Of a stretch of DNA of 64,000 nucleotides, positions 20,831-32,585 are shown piece by piece. The DNA is taken from positions 62,001 to 126,000 of the forward strand of contig BCKT01000018.1 of the NCBI GenBank assembly GCA_003116875.1, given 5' to 3'. Position 1 is the stretch's first letter, and every line of letters begins with the position of its first letter. Below the pieces are notes generated by a model. The model made no database searches. It had not been told where the DNA came from and worked only from the letters and a program-made list of their open reading frames with translations. The stretch comes from Takashimella koratensis (Eukaryota; Basidiomycota; Tremellomycetes; Trichosporonales; Tetragoniomycetaceae). Both the position numbers and the translations under genes were made by a program.

Positions 20831-22804
20831 TTAAGCCATAGCAGCGGCAGGGTTGACACCGAGCTTGTTCATGTTGTGGTTCCTGATGAAGATGCTCGAC
20901 GCGAACGCGAGTGCGAGCGCGACGAAGAGTGGGATAAACGATTGTGCGATAGCGAGGACGTAAGCGTGGATAACGCCTGCTTGTTCCGATACTGGGATTG
21001 TGTAGATTGCTGAAGTTGATTCACGAACGACCTCGAAGGGAGCGTCGGGAGCGTACTGTACGAGGTATCGGTTAAGGTAAACCGACTCGACAGTGTTGAC
21101 GATTCCGACACCGATAGCTGCGCCGGTAAGCTGGAAGAAGGAGACGACACCCGAGGCTTGCGGGAGGAGAGCGGGTCGAGTAGCGTATTCGGCTTGAACG
21201 GAGAGAATAATGTTTTGGAAGGAAAGACCGATACCGAACCCAGCAAGAATCTGGTATCCGATAATCTTGGCGTTGGCGGTCTCTTCGCGAAGAGTGTACA
21301 TGAGGCCGAAACCAGCAGCGGCGATAGGGGCACTGCAAAGGTCAGCAGGATTCAAGCAAAAGGCAAAGGCGCGAGAAAAAAGTCGACTCACCCCATGAGA
21401 ATGAAGAACCAGTATCGGCCAAACTTGGCGACAAACCCGCCCGAGACAAAGATACCGACACAGACACTGATCATGAAGGGGAGAATGTCGATACCCGATT
21501 TCTCCGGTGAGTGGTTCCTAGTAGCTTCATAGAAGAGGGGCAGCTGGTAGGTTCCACCGAGCATAGCCATCATGAACATGAAGATGGCGCACGAAGCGGC
21601 AATGATGGTGCGGTTCTTGAGGATGGCTGGGGGGATGAGCGCGTTCGTGTCATAGTACCACTGCCAAGCGCCGAAAGCGATGACAAGGAGACCACCGAGG
21701 ACGAAGAGGAGGATGATACGCCAGTCAGACCAGGCGTAGTTGTTGCCGCCCCACTGGAGAGCAAGGAGAAGGCAGGTGACAAAAGTCATGACGAGGGCGG
21801 AACCGAGCCAGTCCATCTTCTTGAGAACGCGCCAGCCAGTGTATCCGTCCTCGCGCTTGTGGTCCGGGTCGCGCGCGGGGAGGAGGAAGATGACAGCGAC
21901 GGCAGCGACACCGCCAAAGGGGAGGTTGATCCAGAAGCACCATCGCCAAGTGAGGTGTTGAGTGAACACACCGCCGAGCAAAGGGCCGACAACGGAGGAG
22001 ATGACAAAGACGAGACCGAATGTGGACATGAAGGCCGCACGCTGCTCGACTTTAGTGACGACGGCGATGACAGCGAGGATGGAGACGAACATGCCCGAGG
22101 CACCGATACCCTGGATAGCACGGGCGACGATCAACATGGTCATACCGTTGGCGACGGCGCAGAGGAGCGACCCGAGCTCGAAAAAGAAGATGGCGGCAAG
22201 GAGCATCCACTTGGCTTTCATGATGGTGAGAAGCTGGCCGACGAGGAGGATGAAACCGCATTGCGTGAGAAAGTATGCGGTGATGACCCATGAGACCATG
22301 CCTGGGAAGTTGGTTTAGCCACAGCGTGGGGTTTAGAGGCAAGGAGGTTTGAGCGGGGTGAAGCCATGGCCAGAGGGTGGAAAGAGACGACTCACTGAAC
22401 GCGCTAAAGTCGGAGACGATGACGGGGATAGCAGTAGCGACGATACTTTGGTCAAGCGCGAACATCTGCGGTGGTTGTTAGTGGTGTGATGAGGTGATTG
22501 GTCGCGCCGATCTAGAGCCAGGTGGATTATAAGAGGCGATCGAACTCACAAAGACAGCAAGCATGAGGGAGATGAAGACGAGGAAGAGTCGAGGACCAGT
22601 GAGGATACCCGCGTTCAAGTCGGCGACCTCTCCATCGTCTGCAGTCTTGTCGTTGGTCTCGCCCTCGGTCTCGGGCTTGATGGCGTCGGCGTCCTTGGAG
22701 TCCTTGGACTCGGACGCGACGAGGGGTGCCTCCCGATCGACCTGGGTCATGCTGGACGCCGAGGTCTCTGCGAGGTGGTCTTTCTCGTGCACGGTCTCTG
22801 CCAT
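20831..22804 (-). CDS. MFS multidrug exporter, DHA2 family (14 helices)
   Basis: The protein is about 580 residues. A charged cytoplasmic N-terminus (MAETVHEKDHLAETSAS, rich in Glu/Asp/Lys) precedes helix 1 (LFLVFISLMLAVF). Next is the DHA2 signature ALDQSIVATAIPVI, then MVSWVITAYFLTQCGF and GQL, and motif C in helix 5 (FVISSVVGPLLGGVFTQ). WRWCFWINLPFGG is diagnostic for DHA2 drug:H+ antiporters. The C-terminal half has AEYATRPALLPQASGVVSFF and ends NPAAAMA. Three introns lie in the first third and near 21,360. It probably exports toxic organic compounds; the substrate is unknown. The start is the ATG at 22804. Confidence 0.92.
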
Positions 22805-24028
22805 GGTGAGTGTGGGTAGGAATGGGGTTGGTGTTGGTTAGAAGGGATGAGTTGGGAGGAGAGGGGGAAGGGGGTGGGTGGTGGCGATGGGCTATATACT
22901 TGGTTTGGATCCACGGGCAAGAGTAAAAGGAGGAGGGGAAAAGTTGAACCGCTGCCGCTCCGCCGCCGAGGAGCGTGTGTGTCTGTGTCCGTGTCTGTCT
23001 CTAGCATCTTTGTTTGGTCAAGTTGGTGTAGAGGTCACTGCCCGCCGGTCATGGACCAGTCGCAACCCCGCGCCCGTGCCGTGCCCCGTCCCCGCCTCGG
23101 CCAGACTCCTCTCTCCTCCCTTGTCCCTTACCCTCCCTCTCCCTCTCCCCTTGCCCCTTGCCACCCCGCCCGCTCTCCGCCCATCTTCAATCTTCTCCGC
23201 TTCCCTCGGGTCCTGCCCCAAGTCGCTTGGCACCGTAATCACCGGCGCCCATGCATTAGACTTTTCTCCTTTTCTCTCTTTTTCCCATGGGGCTGGGCTA
23301 AATGGACATGGTCCAATAACAGAACCTACCAATAAGACTACTCTCTACTCTCGGTCAAACTCGCTCTTGACTGTCTCGAGCCTGTTCCGACTCTTTCCTT
23401 TCCCCTCTGCCGCTAACCACACCCGTCCCTGCCCTTGCCCTTCCTCCGACACCACGGCCATCCGATGAGCACCCAGTCAATCATTCACTTCGAACATCAA
23501 TTGCCTCGCTTCCATCCGAATGCATGCTGGTCCAACCCGCAATATCACGACCGTCAGATTCCCATCCCACGCGACGGCCACTAGCGCGCTACCCTGCTTC
23601 CGTCGTCGGCTTTGGCGATTGGCTATTGAAGGGTGCTGTATTGAGCGAGGATTGGACTGGGACTGGGTCATTGTGTGACTTGACTTGTGACTTGAACCTT
23701 GCTGGGGAGTCGGACCCCCCGATCCACTGATGCCCGCGGGTCATAGTTGTCACCTTGCTTTACGCTAGTAACCCCGTCCCATGTACTCGTGTCAACCCAC
23801 TAGCCGAGGCCGAGAGGATCAAATCACGAGACAAACACACGCGCGCTAATTTGTTCCCACCCTGCTCCCCCGTTCCTCGGGCCCCGGTCAGGGTCACCCT
23901 TGATACGGCGATCCTCTCGTCCGTCTCCGCATCACACAACGCCACGTCATTCTCCCCTCCACCCCAGGTCATGACCCCCGCATCCGAGATTGTCCTCGTC
24001 CTCACCGTCTGCGTCGTGCTCACCACCC
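22805..24028. other. Long non-coding interval between the DHA2 exporter and the Virilizer gene
   Basis: These 1.2 kb lie between two divergent start codons. They hold pyrimidine-rich blocks (for example 23,090-23,220 and 23,390-23,460), a GTGTCTGT-type microsatellite near 22,975-23,005, and no open frame with a convincing start or family match. Promoters and 5' leaders of both genes are expected here. Confidence 0.5.
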
Positions 24029-26555
24029 ATGCCGCTCCTCTATCATGGCACTCCGCACCTCTACCCGGTCCTCTCCTCTCATCCGACCTCGGCGGGTCAC
24101 TCGGGAGCTGGGCTGTCGAGCCCTGTAGCCTCCGTCCCCGCCTCCGCCGAACCTGGGCCCAGCCGTCGGTCTCTTCCCACAGTCACCACCGCCCCCGACC
24201 CCACCACCCCGCACGACACGCGTCCCTCCCTACCCATCGCGTCCGACCCCCTCCCTCCTCTTCCCGAACGCATGATGGCAGTCCGCTTCGCCGAACCCGT
24301 TTCGATCGAATCGGTCGTGATCGTGCCCGCGGGTGTGGAATGTCCGTCGGGTTCAGGGTGAGTCCGGAGTGAAAGATGGATTGAATCAAGTCCCAGTCGA
24401 TCCCTTGAGGCCGACGGACTGGTATTCACTCAACGCCTGGTTTCCCCTCTCGTTCCAAATCCTAAACAAACGCGCCAGCGCTTGGTTCAAGAGATACCAT
24501 CGCCCTTCGTTCTTCGTGCTGATGTCATGCTCTTCTCGTATTGCATCAATCCGCCCTCTACTTCGCTCCTTTCCTTTCCTCTCACATCTCTACCCACACT
24601 CTAACATTGCCACTAGCCAAACTTCTCCCGACACATTCACCGCCGACATCTACCTCAACGTAGTTGGCGCGACCCCTCCTAATGCGCTGGCACATACTAC
24701 CTTGGTCGTGGATCGATCCGACCATGCGCTGAGTTTCACCTTGGGTATGGGTAGCGCCTCTACCTCTACCGCTACCTCTGCCTCCGATACTGCCTCAACT
24801 GGGCCGGCGTCTGTACCCACTGCCCGCTCGTCGCCAGCACGCACTCGGCTCCTCATCCTCCGTGCCAGAGCGGAGAAGATCACATTATCAATCTACGGCC
24901 ACTCGGCGTCTACCGCCTCCGACTCGGCCACCGTCTCCACAACTCTCGTCACGGACATGGCCAGCGTCACCCCGCATGGTCTCCAGGTCGACCCCAACAA
25001 CCCCGGAGCTACGTCAAACGGTGTCAAACCACCTCTACCACCCCTCTCCCTGCCTCCGGTCCAAGACACCCTCAACCTCCTCTCCGATCCCTCCGCTTCA
25101 CCTTCTCTCCGCCGCCGGGCAATCCTCGCTCTCGGCCTCGCTGCTCAAACCACACTCACCGTCGCTTCTCTGGCCACGCATAACGTGACCCCGCTCGAGT
25201 CTTTAGACCCTGCCGACCTCGTGTCTTTGTTCGACCAAGTCCTTGGGATCTCTTTGACGAACGACGACGCACATCCTCTCCTCATGGCGCTGGTCACTCT
25301 CCACGCTGGTGCCCCTGCCGTATCTGATACTGTTTCAACCACCGATACCACCGCCACCGTGGACGCCCTGCTCCAATCACCCGCGACCGCCAGGCCCCGG
25401 TCCCGCCTCTCGTCCCTCCTCGACCTCTGCTCGGCGCTCTCCACTTGCTCCCACCCGCTCGCCGCAACCAACCTCGCCCACGTCGTCTCCCTCCTTTCGA
25501 AGCTACAGCCGTCATTCCCTCACCCCGAGTCCGGTGTCCTCGCAAGGGCTCTTTCCCCGCTCGCCGTCGTCGCACTCACCGCTGCCAATGATCCCAGCAC
25601 CCCCCTCACAACCGGGTCTGCAAGACCGCAAACCTCACTCAATCCCTATTCTTTACTCCCCCTCGACCCCTCGTTCGCACACGAGATTATCACAGCCCTC
25701 TTCCTCGCTTCCACCCAGGTCGTGCGTGGTCGATCTACTTTGTCCGCATCCAAGACCCTTGCGGCGCCGTTTTTGCCCTACTTGCAGGCGTCCGACCCGC
25801 TTCGGCTGGCATTCGATCCCTCGGCTCAGGCTTCAACACCTGCCACGTCGTTCGCACCTTCTTCGCCACTCTCACCTCCCGCCGCGCGCCTACTCCAGGC
25901 CCTTTCTTCTCTACCCTCTACCCTCATCTCTACCTCACTACCCCCCTCTACTTCCACTCCCACCCCCTACCCATCCTCAGTCATCCACGCCCTCACTCCT
26001 CCAGAAATCATATCCGCCATCGCCCCTTCCCTCTTCACCACCCTCTCCACAGCCCCTCACCCACCTTTGGGGATCCCGGCATCCGCCGTGGGTCCGCGCG
26101 CGGGCGCACAGGCAAGTGATTGGGGCGGGAAAGTGTATTCCCGAGATGAATTTAGGCGGGATCGAGAGGCCGGTGTGGGTCTGGGTGGGGGTGTGGCTGG
26201 TGTGGGGACGGGGTCGGGGATGGTCACTACCACGAGCGCGGGATTGACAGCGACTTCGAGTGGGTCAAGCGCCATGGGTCTGGGGATGGTTGGGATCTCC
26301 TCGGGTCCAGTGGGAATGGTCGATACAGGCTCAGGTATCGTCCCTGTTGTTTCGCCAACCATCTTAGGTCCAGGCGGAGTCATTCAAAGCGGCCAAGGAG
26401 TCCCAGGGGCGTACGGGATAGGGATGGGGTACGCTTCGGGACCTAGCGTCGTGGGGGGAACGCGAGCTGTAAGCGAAACCGCGAGTACGGGGACTGGAGT
26501 GGCGGGAGCAGGAGTAGGAGGGAGGAAAGCGAGTCGCCATGTGGATGAATTTTAA
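24029..26555 (+). CDS. Virilizer-like protein (N-terminal VIR_N domain; m6A methyltransferase complex)
   Basis: The protein is about 757 residues in two exons; a 257-nt intron (24359-24615) is spliced within PSGSG-QTSPD. The VIR_N pattern is clear: VRFAEPVSIESVVIVPAG, then TSPDTFTADIYLNVVG, and RLLILRARAEKITLSIYG, matching the beta-sandwich of metazoan Virilizer (RFP..V-I-P-G, S-F-L-F-N, L-LRG-ITL-IYG). Virilizer is a scaffold of the nuclear N6-adenosine methyltransferase complex with Mettl3/Ime4 and WTAP/Mum2. The rest is helical and Ser/Thr/Pro-rich, and the tail is Gly-rich (VGLGGGVAGVGTGSG). It is far shorter than animal Virilizer (about 1,800). The ATG at 24029 is the first in-frame choice; an upstream exon is possible. 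Confidence 0.72.
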
Positions 26556-27449
26556 GCCACCAAGGGAAGGAAAGGTAGGTTGAGAGTGAAGCAAAGTATG
26601 AAGACGAAGAGAGGGATCGAGAGAACGTGAATGAACTGATGAGATGATGAAGTAACGATCATACGATGACACGATAATTGTCGAATGATGGATGACCGAA
26701 GACGACGAGCTGCGACCCGTTCAAAAGCACAAAGTGTCTTGTACAGATATTGTACTGTATGTACTGTATGTACTGTATGTACTGTAATTGTCGATGTATC
26801 GTACCGTGCCTGCCTAAGGGGATCCCGAAAGGTCATATTGGGATCCGAAAACGACCTTATCATACCTCCTTGTCATAACGTCTTATCTCGTGGTTGACAC
26901 AACCCAGCTATGGCGAGGTAAAACCCCCTCGCCGTAAAACCCCGCTCAAGCTTCTTTCCGTCGTCATCTCGTTAGTCTAGTCAACGGAATTTTGCTAGAC
27001 ATGAGACGATAGGCATAGATACATATATATATATATCTATACATCACCGTCTCGTAGCTTAAATTGATATCTCTTTGTCGGATGAATACTTTGTCATTCA
27101 GTTTACAAGCGATTATCGTTACTATAGACCTATCAGAGACCAACCGCTACCGCTACCATTCTCCCACCACCATCCTCCATTCCCTCTCGCCTCACGCTTC
27201 CCGCCTCTCGCCTCTGGCTTTCGGCTCTGATCGTGTCGTCATCCTCTCGATATCATCCTTTCTCCACTCCTTTCTGTACACATCTTTTCACCTCACGGTG
27301 TCAATTTCTGCCTCTTGACTGTTGCACACAGACCACTGAGAACTAAAACCAGTCTGGTTGTATACTAGCTTGCTTTGACTTGATATCAACCACCAACGAA
27401 CGGCACACGCAAACGACAAATCACCAACCACAAACCACAAACAACTGAT
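26556..27449. other. Intergenic region with a 9-bp tandem repeat
   Basis: No gene is visible in these 894 bp. They hold the 9-bp repeat at 26751-26786, a short AT repeat (about 27022-27036) and a pyrimidine-rich stretch at 27,150-27,320, ahead of the small gene at 27450. Confidence 0.5.
26751..26786. repeat. Tandem repeat TGTACTGTA x4
   Basis: Four perfect copies of the 9-bp unit TGTACTGTA, followed by ATTG. It lies about 200 bp downstream of the Virilizer stop codon. It is probably a minisatellite in the 3' flank. Confidence 0.95.
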
Positions 27450-28024
27450 ATGAGTACCTGCATCGACCCCCTCGGAGGTGTTGTTCTAAAGTATCGACGA
27501 CAAGTCAGTCACTTTGTGTATTCGCATGCCTTTATATCACAAGCTCGGCCGTAACGTCCTCAAGTTTACCCAAGCTATTCGACGAGGACACTCTGAACAG
27601 TCTATACTAAAAGACATTGACCGTATCACCGAAGAGATTGAGGATGAGCGACATTGCAAGTGCATCAAATCTAAACTACCTGATCTGAAAGATCGGCTAT
27701 CGGAGTTTACATCGAGGACCAAGCTGTTAGGCCAGTTCTGTAAAGATGGAGAATACACTCAAGGAGAGGGTGATTCTTTCAAGATAATTGAAGCGTACAC
27801 CACCATGGATCTGTATTACTCCATGGTGTTGGAATCAACTGCAGAGAAAGAGAGTCTTTGCCTTAGCCATTGGGAGGCTCTGGTTGCTGAGGTCAACGCC
27901 GCGTACACATTGACCTCTTTGACCAGTGGTTTGAAGGTATAAGGTAGCCCAATCATAGTGACGTAGTTTTTTCCCACCGTTGGGTCTTGGTGGCTGACAA
28001 TAGTCTCAGGAGGCAAGTGACTGA
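27450..28024 (+). CDS. Hypothetical helical protein, unrecognised
   Basis: Starting at ATG 27450 (MSTCIDPLGGVVLKYRRQ) and removing an intron of about 40 nt (GTCAGT..CACAAG) joins to LGRNVLKFTQAI and a helical body. That body (residues about 30-150) has charged heptad-like segments (KDIDRITEEIEDERHCK, KLPDLKDRLSEF). A second intron (GTATAA..CAATAG) leads to a short tail, SQEASD, stop at 28024. I do not recognise the family. It heads a more AT-rich stretch with two other unrecognised small genes on the same strand. The splice calls are tentative. Confidence 0.45.
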
Positions 28025-28576
28025 GGGGTTGGTGGTACCAATGGTAGTCGAATGGAAAGAAGTTTTCGTGAAACTATTTTCTGCCACGTCAATCTTTGAC
28101 AAGGTCCTCATTCACTTGATGATAATGAGCTTTAGGCGGCAGAGTGTGTCCCGTACCCCCCCCCCCCCCCCCCCCCCCCCCCTCTCTCTCGCTCTGAGGG
28201 ATGGATGGAGTTATTTGCCTCCTGAATACCTTGCAACAACGCCAAGCTTCCCTTTGTTGATGAAGATTCGATCAAATCCTCCTTTCATCCAAACCTTTGT
28301 TGCACACGTACATTGCTAAATCTCAGTAGTGACCCCGTACAAAGGTTCTACGTCATTACCTACGCCTTTCTTTCAATCAGTTCATGAAGGGAGGTATTTG
28401 CCTCCGAGTAGACGCAAATAACACACCTACCTCCGGTCATGACACAAAGTATAAAAGCGAGACCATCAGATATTGTTCGCTGAATCGACAATTATCAGTA
28501 GTACAGATCCCTGATTCCAACTTATCAGCTTCAGGCATTGATCAAAGACGAATACAACCACCTGTCACCAGTCTTT
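28025..28576. other. Intergenic region with poly-C tract and TATA box
   Basis: The region holds a run of 27 C (28156-28182) followed by a short TC repeat, and a good TATA element, TATAAAA at 28450-28456, 121 bp before the next ATG. Confidence 0.55.
28156..28182. repeat. Poly-C tract, 27 nt
   Basis: Uninterrupted C run followed by CTCTCTCTC. It is the same kind of G/C homopolymer as the runs near 17.1, 57.8 and 63.7 kb. Confidence 0.9.
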
Positions 28577-29017
28577 ATGTTTACTTCTACCGACACCAAG
28601 GTGGTATACTACGAGTTCATTGACGACTCGGCGTATTGGGTGTATCCCATAAATGCACTTGGAACAATCTCAGGGATTCAGAGTTTCCACACCGACCGAG
28701 AAGGATCAACCGAAGAAGAGATTCGTTCTTTCTTTGAAACCATCGCCAAGGACCTTTCTACAATGTTCTATATCGAGTATAGTCATCTACACGTACCTGG
28801 TCTCATGGAGCAGCAAAGAGCGTTCGCAAGGGTTGTGCCCTTTTGGCCAAGTCGATATGACCTCGAAGATAGTGAGAGCGTCGTCCATTTGCTAGAAACC
28901 GATGGGTCTGAAGAGAACAAGCGCTCGGTAGCTTACTTCAATAGCATGGTTGCTACTGCGATGAAGAACAAGTTGGCGTCCACAACTGAGACCGTCCCGC
29001 CAACTCGACTCAACTAG
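28577..29017 (+). CDS. Orphan small protein, paralogue 1
   Basis: This is an intronless frame of 146 residues starting MFTSTDTKVVYYEFIDD at the first in-frame ATG downstream of the TATAAAA box. It has no signal peptide or membrane segment. It shares a whole-length pattern with the product of 29684-30157: VVYYEF-DD against VTYYDF-DD; EEEIRSFFETIAKDL against TDKIHDFVEQVTKDF; HLHVPGL..QRAFAR against HFRIPNL..AKALRA; VAYFNSMVATAMKNK against IAYHRQIVGNVLNNK. No function is recognised. Confidence 0.65.
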   Translation: MFTSTDTKVVYYEFIDDSAYWVYPINALGTISGIQSFHTDREGSTEEEIRSFFETIAKDLSTMFYIEYSHLHVPGLMEQQRAFARVVPFWPSRYDLEDSESVVHLLETDGSEENKRSVAYFNSMVATAMKNKLASTTETVPPTRLN

Positions 29018-29683
29018 CCCCTGATAAGGCTTCCTGTACTTGCCTTCCGTAAACAAATCTCATCTGTTCAGTCATGGTAATTCTAATAAAGTTGGTGATC
29101 GATGTGGTAGTGAAGTAATCAGAGGCTAGTCAAACCTCAGAGTTCCAAACCCCAGAGTCTCAAATTTGTTGCTTTCCTTTTACAACTGTTATCACTTTGC
29201 CTTTGTGTTACACTTTAATGCTACAAGCTGCTGTTTCGCCAGGCTCTCTTTCTCCATCCTACACCTTTTAGACTCTTCGCCGAAAACGACTTTAGTCTGA
29301 CGCTAGAAGCTTGCTGAGGGCAACATGCCATGCGCGGAATACCCTGGGGGATCTCCTAGCAATCTAATTTGGTCTTGGCTTCAATCGCCTTCGATACTTC
29401 GACTCATCCTCGCAGCCACTCACCACACACTCGGGCGCCGGGGCTCTCGGAATCAATTCTCTCTCCCTTCGAGTCATGGATGATCCCGCACACCCCCGAG
29501 TTTTGGATTTGCTCCCGATTGGATGGCGATTTACCTTTGTACTCTTTGTTTCAACCAGCAGGGAAAGGAGCTTTGTCTCCGGATTGCACGTACACTATAC
29601 CGCATGTGCAACATATATAGCGGGAAAGCCAGTACAGTTGACGCCTTATTCACCCAACAACCAACGTTCAGCAAACACTGAGA
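29018..29683. promoter_or_regulatory. Region between the two orphan paralogues, with TATA-like element
   Basis: There is no gene in these 666 bp. A TATATAG element at 29614-29620 lies about 65-70 bp before the second paralogue's ATG. Confidence 0.5.
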
Positions 29684-30157
29684 ATGAGTACAATTCGGCT
29701 CTCGACAGCAGCAGACGTGACGTACTACGATTTTGATGACGATACAATCGTTTTAGGTTGGCCCCCGGATCCCAAGTATGGCGAATCTGCCGTCGAACTT
29801 ACTTTTTTGGAGCGCGGGGGTTTTCCCACGGATAAAATTCACGACTTTGTCGAGCAAGTCACCAAGGATTTTGCCAAGTATTCATGCGGTTGTTGTGTTT
29901 TTCCACATTTCAGAATACCTAACCTTTGCACTCAGGCAAAGGCTCTGAGAGCTTCTTCGATAAAGAGCTTAGAATCAACAAGACATGATCTCGTCCTTAG
30001 TATGACATTTGCTGTCTACCAAATGGACACCGAAGGGGATGCAGACGACCCGGTCTCGATCGCTTACCACAGGCAAATCGTTGGGAATGTCTTGAATAAT
30101 AAAGACCAACACTCTGCTACCTCAGTCTCCACAAATGACCAAACGACCAAAGATTAG
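29684..30157 (+). CDS. Orphan small protein, paralogue 2
   Basis: This is an intronless frame of 157 residues, starting MSTIRLSTAADVTYYDF and ending with a polar tail (STNDQTTKD). It is a divergent duplicate of the 28577-29017 gene; the two align from the YYDF/YYEF strand to the NVLNNK/TAMKNK helix. A cluster of cysteines (SCGCCVFPHF) has no counterpart in paralogue 1. I know no family with this pattern. It may be a lineage-specific gene. Confidence 0.65.
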   Translation: MSTIRLSTAADVTYYDFDDDTIVLGWPPDPKYGESAVELTFLERGGFPTDKIHDFVEQVTKDFAKYSCGCCVFPHFRIPNLCTQAKALRASSIKSLESTRHDLVLSMTFAVYQMDTEGDADDPVSIAYHRQIVGNVLNNKDQHSATSVSTNDQTTKD

Positions 30158-30578
30158 CTCATTTCTTCTCCACACTGGGCTTGACCCGCGCCGCTGGCTT
30201 CAACAGCCACGTCTTGATGATGGCTTGTGAAGGTGGATGTAGAGGTGGTGGTGGTAGGATGGACTGGGTTGCGCCCGATTTCAAAGGTTTGAGTATATCG
30301 TCGTTACTGTCTCGGTTTGGATTGGGGTGGTGCGCTGAGTCGGGACACTTGGATCATTCTGCTAGGCGTGGACAAGTCCCATATGCATCTTGCTCCTTCG
30401 ATATTCACGGGTCCATCACCCATTATCTGTTGACGCGCCTGCCACGGTGCCACGCGGTTACGTCGGTCTTGTGGTGTTCCTGAACATGAAACACTCCGTC
30501 CGTCACCATCCCCGACATCCCCAACAACTCTCACCATCCTCTTCATCCATCCTCATCACCATCCCAACCGCACTCGCC
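30158..30578. promoter_or_regulatory. Upstream region of the 3-ketoacyl-CoA reductase gene
   Basis: There is no coding potential in these 421 bp. The last 90 bp become C/T-rich (CATCCCCAACAACTCTCACC-like), the usual leader composition before a start codon here. Confidence 0.45.
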
Positions 30579-32199
30579 ATGCTCGACACAATCCACGTCA
30601 AGCCAGAGCACCACGTCTTCCACATCCTTGGGCACGAGATTGGTCAGTCTCACCTCTATCTCTGCTTCTTCCATCCATCTCCTACTTTGATCTTTGTCAC
30701 CCAATTTGATCCCCGACTATCCCCATGCCCGTGCCCGACCCCGATACCGTCCCGCTAACAACATGCAGTGTTCGACGTACCTGTGCACACGTTCCTCCTC
30801 GCCCTTGTCGGTGCGGCTTTCCTTCTTCGATACACGGTCTCCTACGTCCGTCTCTTGGCCGAGCTCCTCGTCGTCCCTGGCACCCCGGTGAGTCGCCGTG
30901 TCCCATCATCCATCATACCTCAACCATACCTCCTCGAGGCACGCTGGGTGTTTGTCGTACCGACAAGAACTAACGCTCTCAATCCTCTTTCAGCTCAAGA
31001 CATTCCAGAAGAAAGGAACCAAGACCTACGCTATCGTCACCGGCTGCACCGCCGGGATCGGGCTCGAGTTTGCCCGTCAGCTTGCGAAGAAAGGGTTTGG
31101 GATCGTGCTTGTTGGACGAAGGAAGCAGGCGCTGGAAGAGGTTGCCAAGGAGCTTGGTGAGTCGACTCAGGTCACGCCTGCTGGGGTTCTCTCAGCGAGC
31201 GGAGTGCTCGTCCGCCTTCAGCTGACTCGTTGGGTATCGTCTAACTTGTCGCAGAATCCAAATACGCCGCACCTTCCCGTATCGTCATCGCAGATGCGAC
31301 CAACACCTCTGCCCTCCCCACCGCACTCGCGGATATCCAGACCGTCTTGGGCGAAGTCGATGTCGGCGTTCTCGTTAACAATGTAGGCGCGTCGCATGAG
31401 ATGCCTGTCGCGTTTGCAGAGACGGAGGCGGATGAGATGGACAAGATTATCGCAACGGTGAGTTGGGTTGCCTCGCTCCGTTTGACTAGTGTTACCCAAT
31501 CTTGCCTTGTTACCACCAACGAGCCCGACTCCCTCTTTCTTCCTGGTGCCCGCGCTGACACGTCACAGAACATCTCATGGACCCTTCACCTGACCCGCAC
31601 CGTCCTTCCCCACCTCATCGCCCGCTCCGACCCCAAGGCCAACAAGAAAGCCAAGACCAAGCCCACCCGCAGTCTCGTGCTCAATATCGGATCGCTCTCG
31701 GGCCACATCCCGTCTGCTTTGCTCGCCACGTATTCGTGTACCAAGGGCGGGCTGCAGACTTGGACCACGGCTCTGGGGACCGAGGTCGAGCCCCAGGGTG
31801 TTATGGTTCGCATGGTCTTCCCTGCCTTTGTTGTGAGTATCTGCAATCATTGGTAACAATCCCTTCCCTTTTCGCCTTCACCTCTTTGGCGCTGTCGAGA
31901 GCCTTTCTGACGCTCGTCCCTAGGTCTCCGCAATGAGCAAGATTCGCCGTCCCTCTCTTACCGTCCCCTTGCCGCGCGATTTTGTCGCTTCGACACTCTC
32001 CTCGCTCGGTCTCAACCGTGGCGCGCAATTTCGACCTTTCATGTCGACCCCGTACCCGGCCCACGCGGTGATGGACTACGTGATCGGAGTGACAGGGAGT
32101 CTGGGGATGTGGGCGGCGGTCAGGGTGATTTTGGGGATGCACAAGGATATCAGGAAGAGGGCGTTGAGGAAGAAAGAGAGAGAGGCAAAGGGGAAGTAA
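30579..32199 (+). CDS. IFA38: Very-long-chain 3-ketoacyl-CoA reductase (Ifa38/KAR family)
   Basis: This enzyme makes the first reduction of the microsomal fatty-acid elongation cycle, NADPH-dependent, in the ER membrane. The N-terminus (MLDTIHVKPEHHVFHILGHEI, then VHTFLLALVGAAFLLRYTV) provides the membrane anchor. The SDR core follows: KTYAIVTGCTAGIGLEFAR (TGxxxGIG cofactor motif), VGVLVNNVGASHEMP, LNIGSLSGHIPSALLATYSC with the catalytic Ser, then Tyr and Lys in YSCTKG. SAMSKIRRPSLTVP is a KAR-family signature. The C-terminus is strongly basic (KDIRKRALRKKEREAKGK), suiting ER retention. Five introns are removed. The size, about 345 residues, is typical. Confidence 0.93.
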
Positions 32200-32585
32200 G
32201 TCGCGAAGCGAGAGGCTACCAGTCCGACGAGTGAGTGGGACGGAGGAGGAAGGGAAGAGTAGGGAAAACGCAACAGAGTGAAAGGACAGGTGGAAATGCG
32301 GAAGGCAGAAGTGCCGATATAGTTGGTCAGAAAAAGAGGTACAGCGAAACACGTCGACGAGATGAACCAGGCAGACAATGATACGCTTCATCAGATACAG
32401 TCAGGTTGGTGATGATGATACGCAAGATACACCCCGTACCCAGGCAGTATATAGGGTATGCGTTGATTACAGGTACAGATGTGAATACATGCGTGTTTCA
32501 ACCCTGTGACGGGAACAATCAATCTAATTCTCGTTTCCCATGAGCCACGTCTATCGCCTCTGCGCTGGATCTAGCGTCTCTACGC
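32200..32585. other. Convergent 3' region
   Basis: These 386 bp separate the stop codons of the ketoacyl-CoA reductase and the DUF1769 gene. No gene or notable repeat is visible. Confidence 0.45.
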
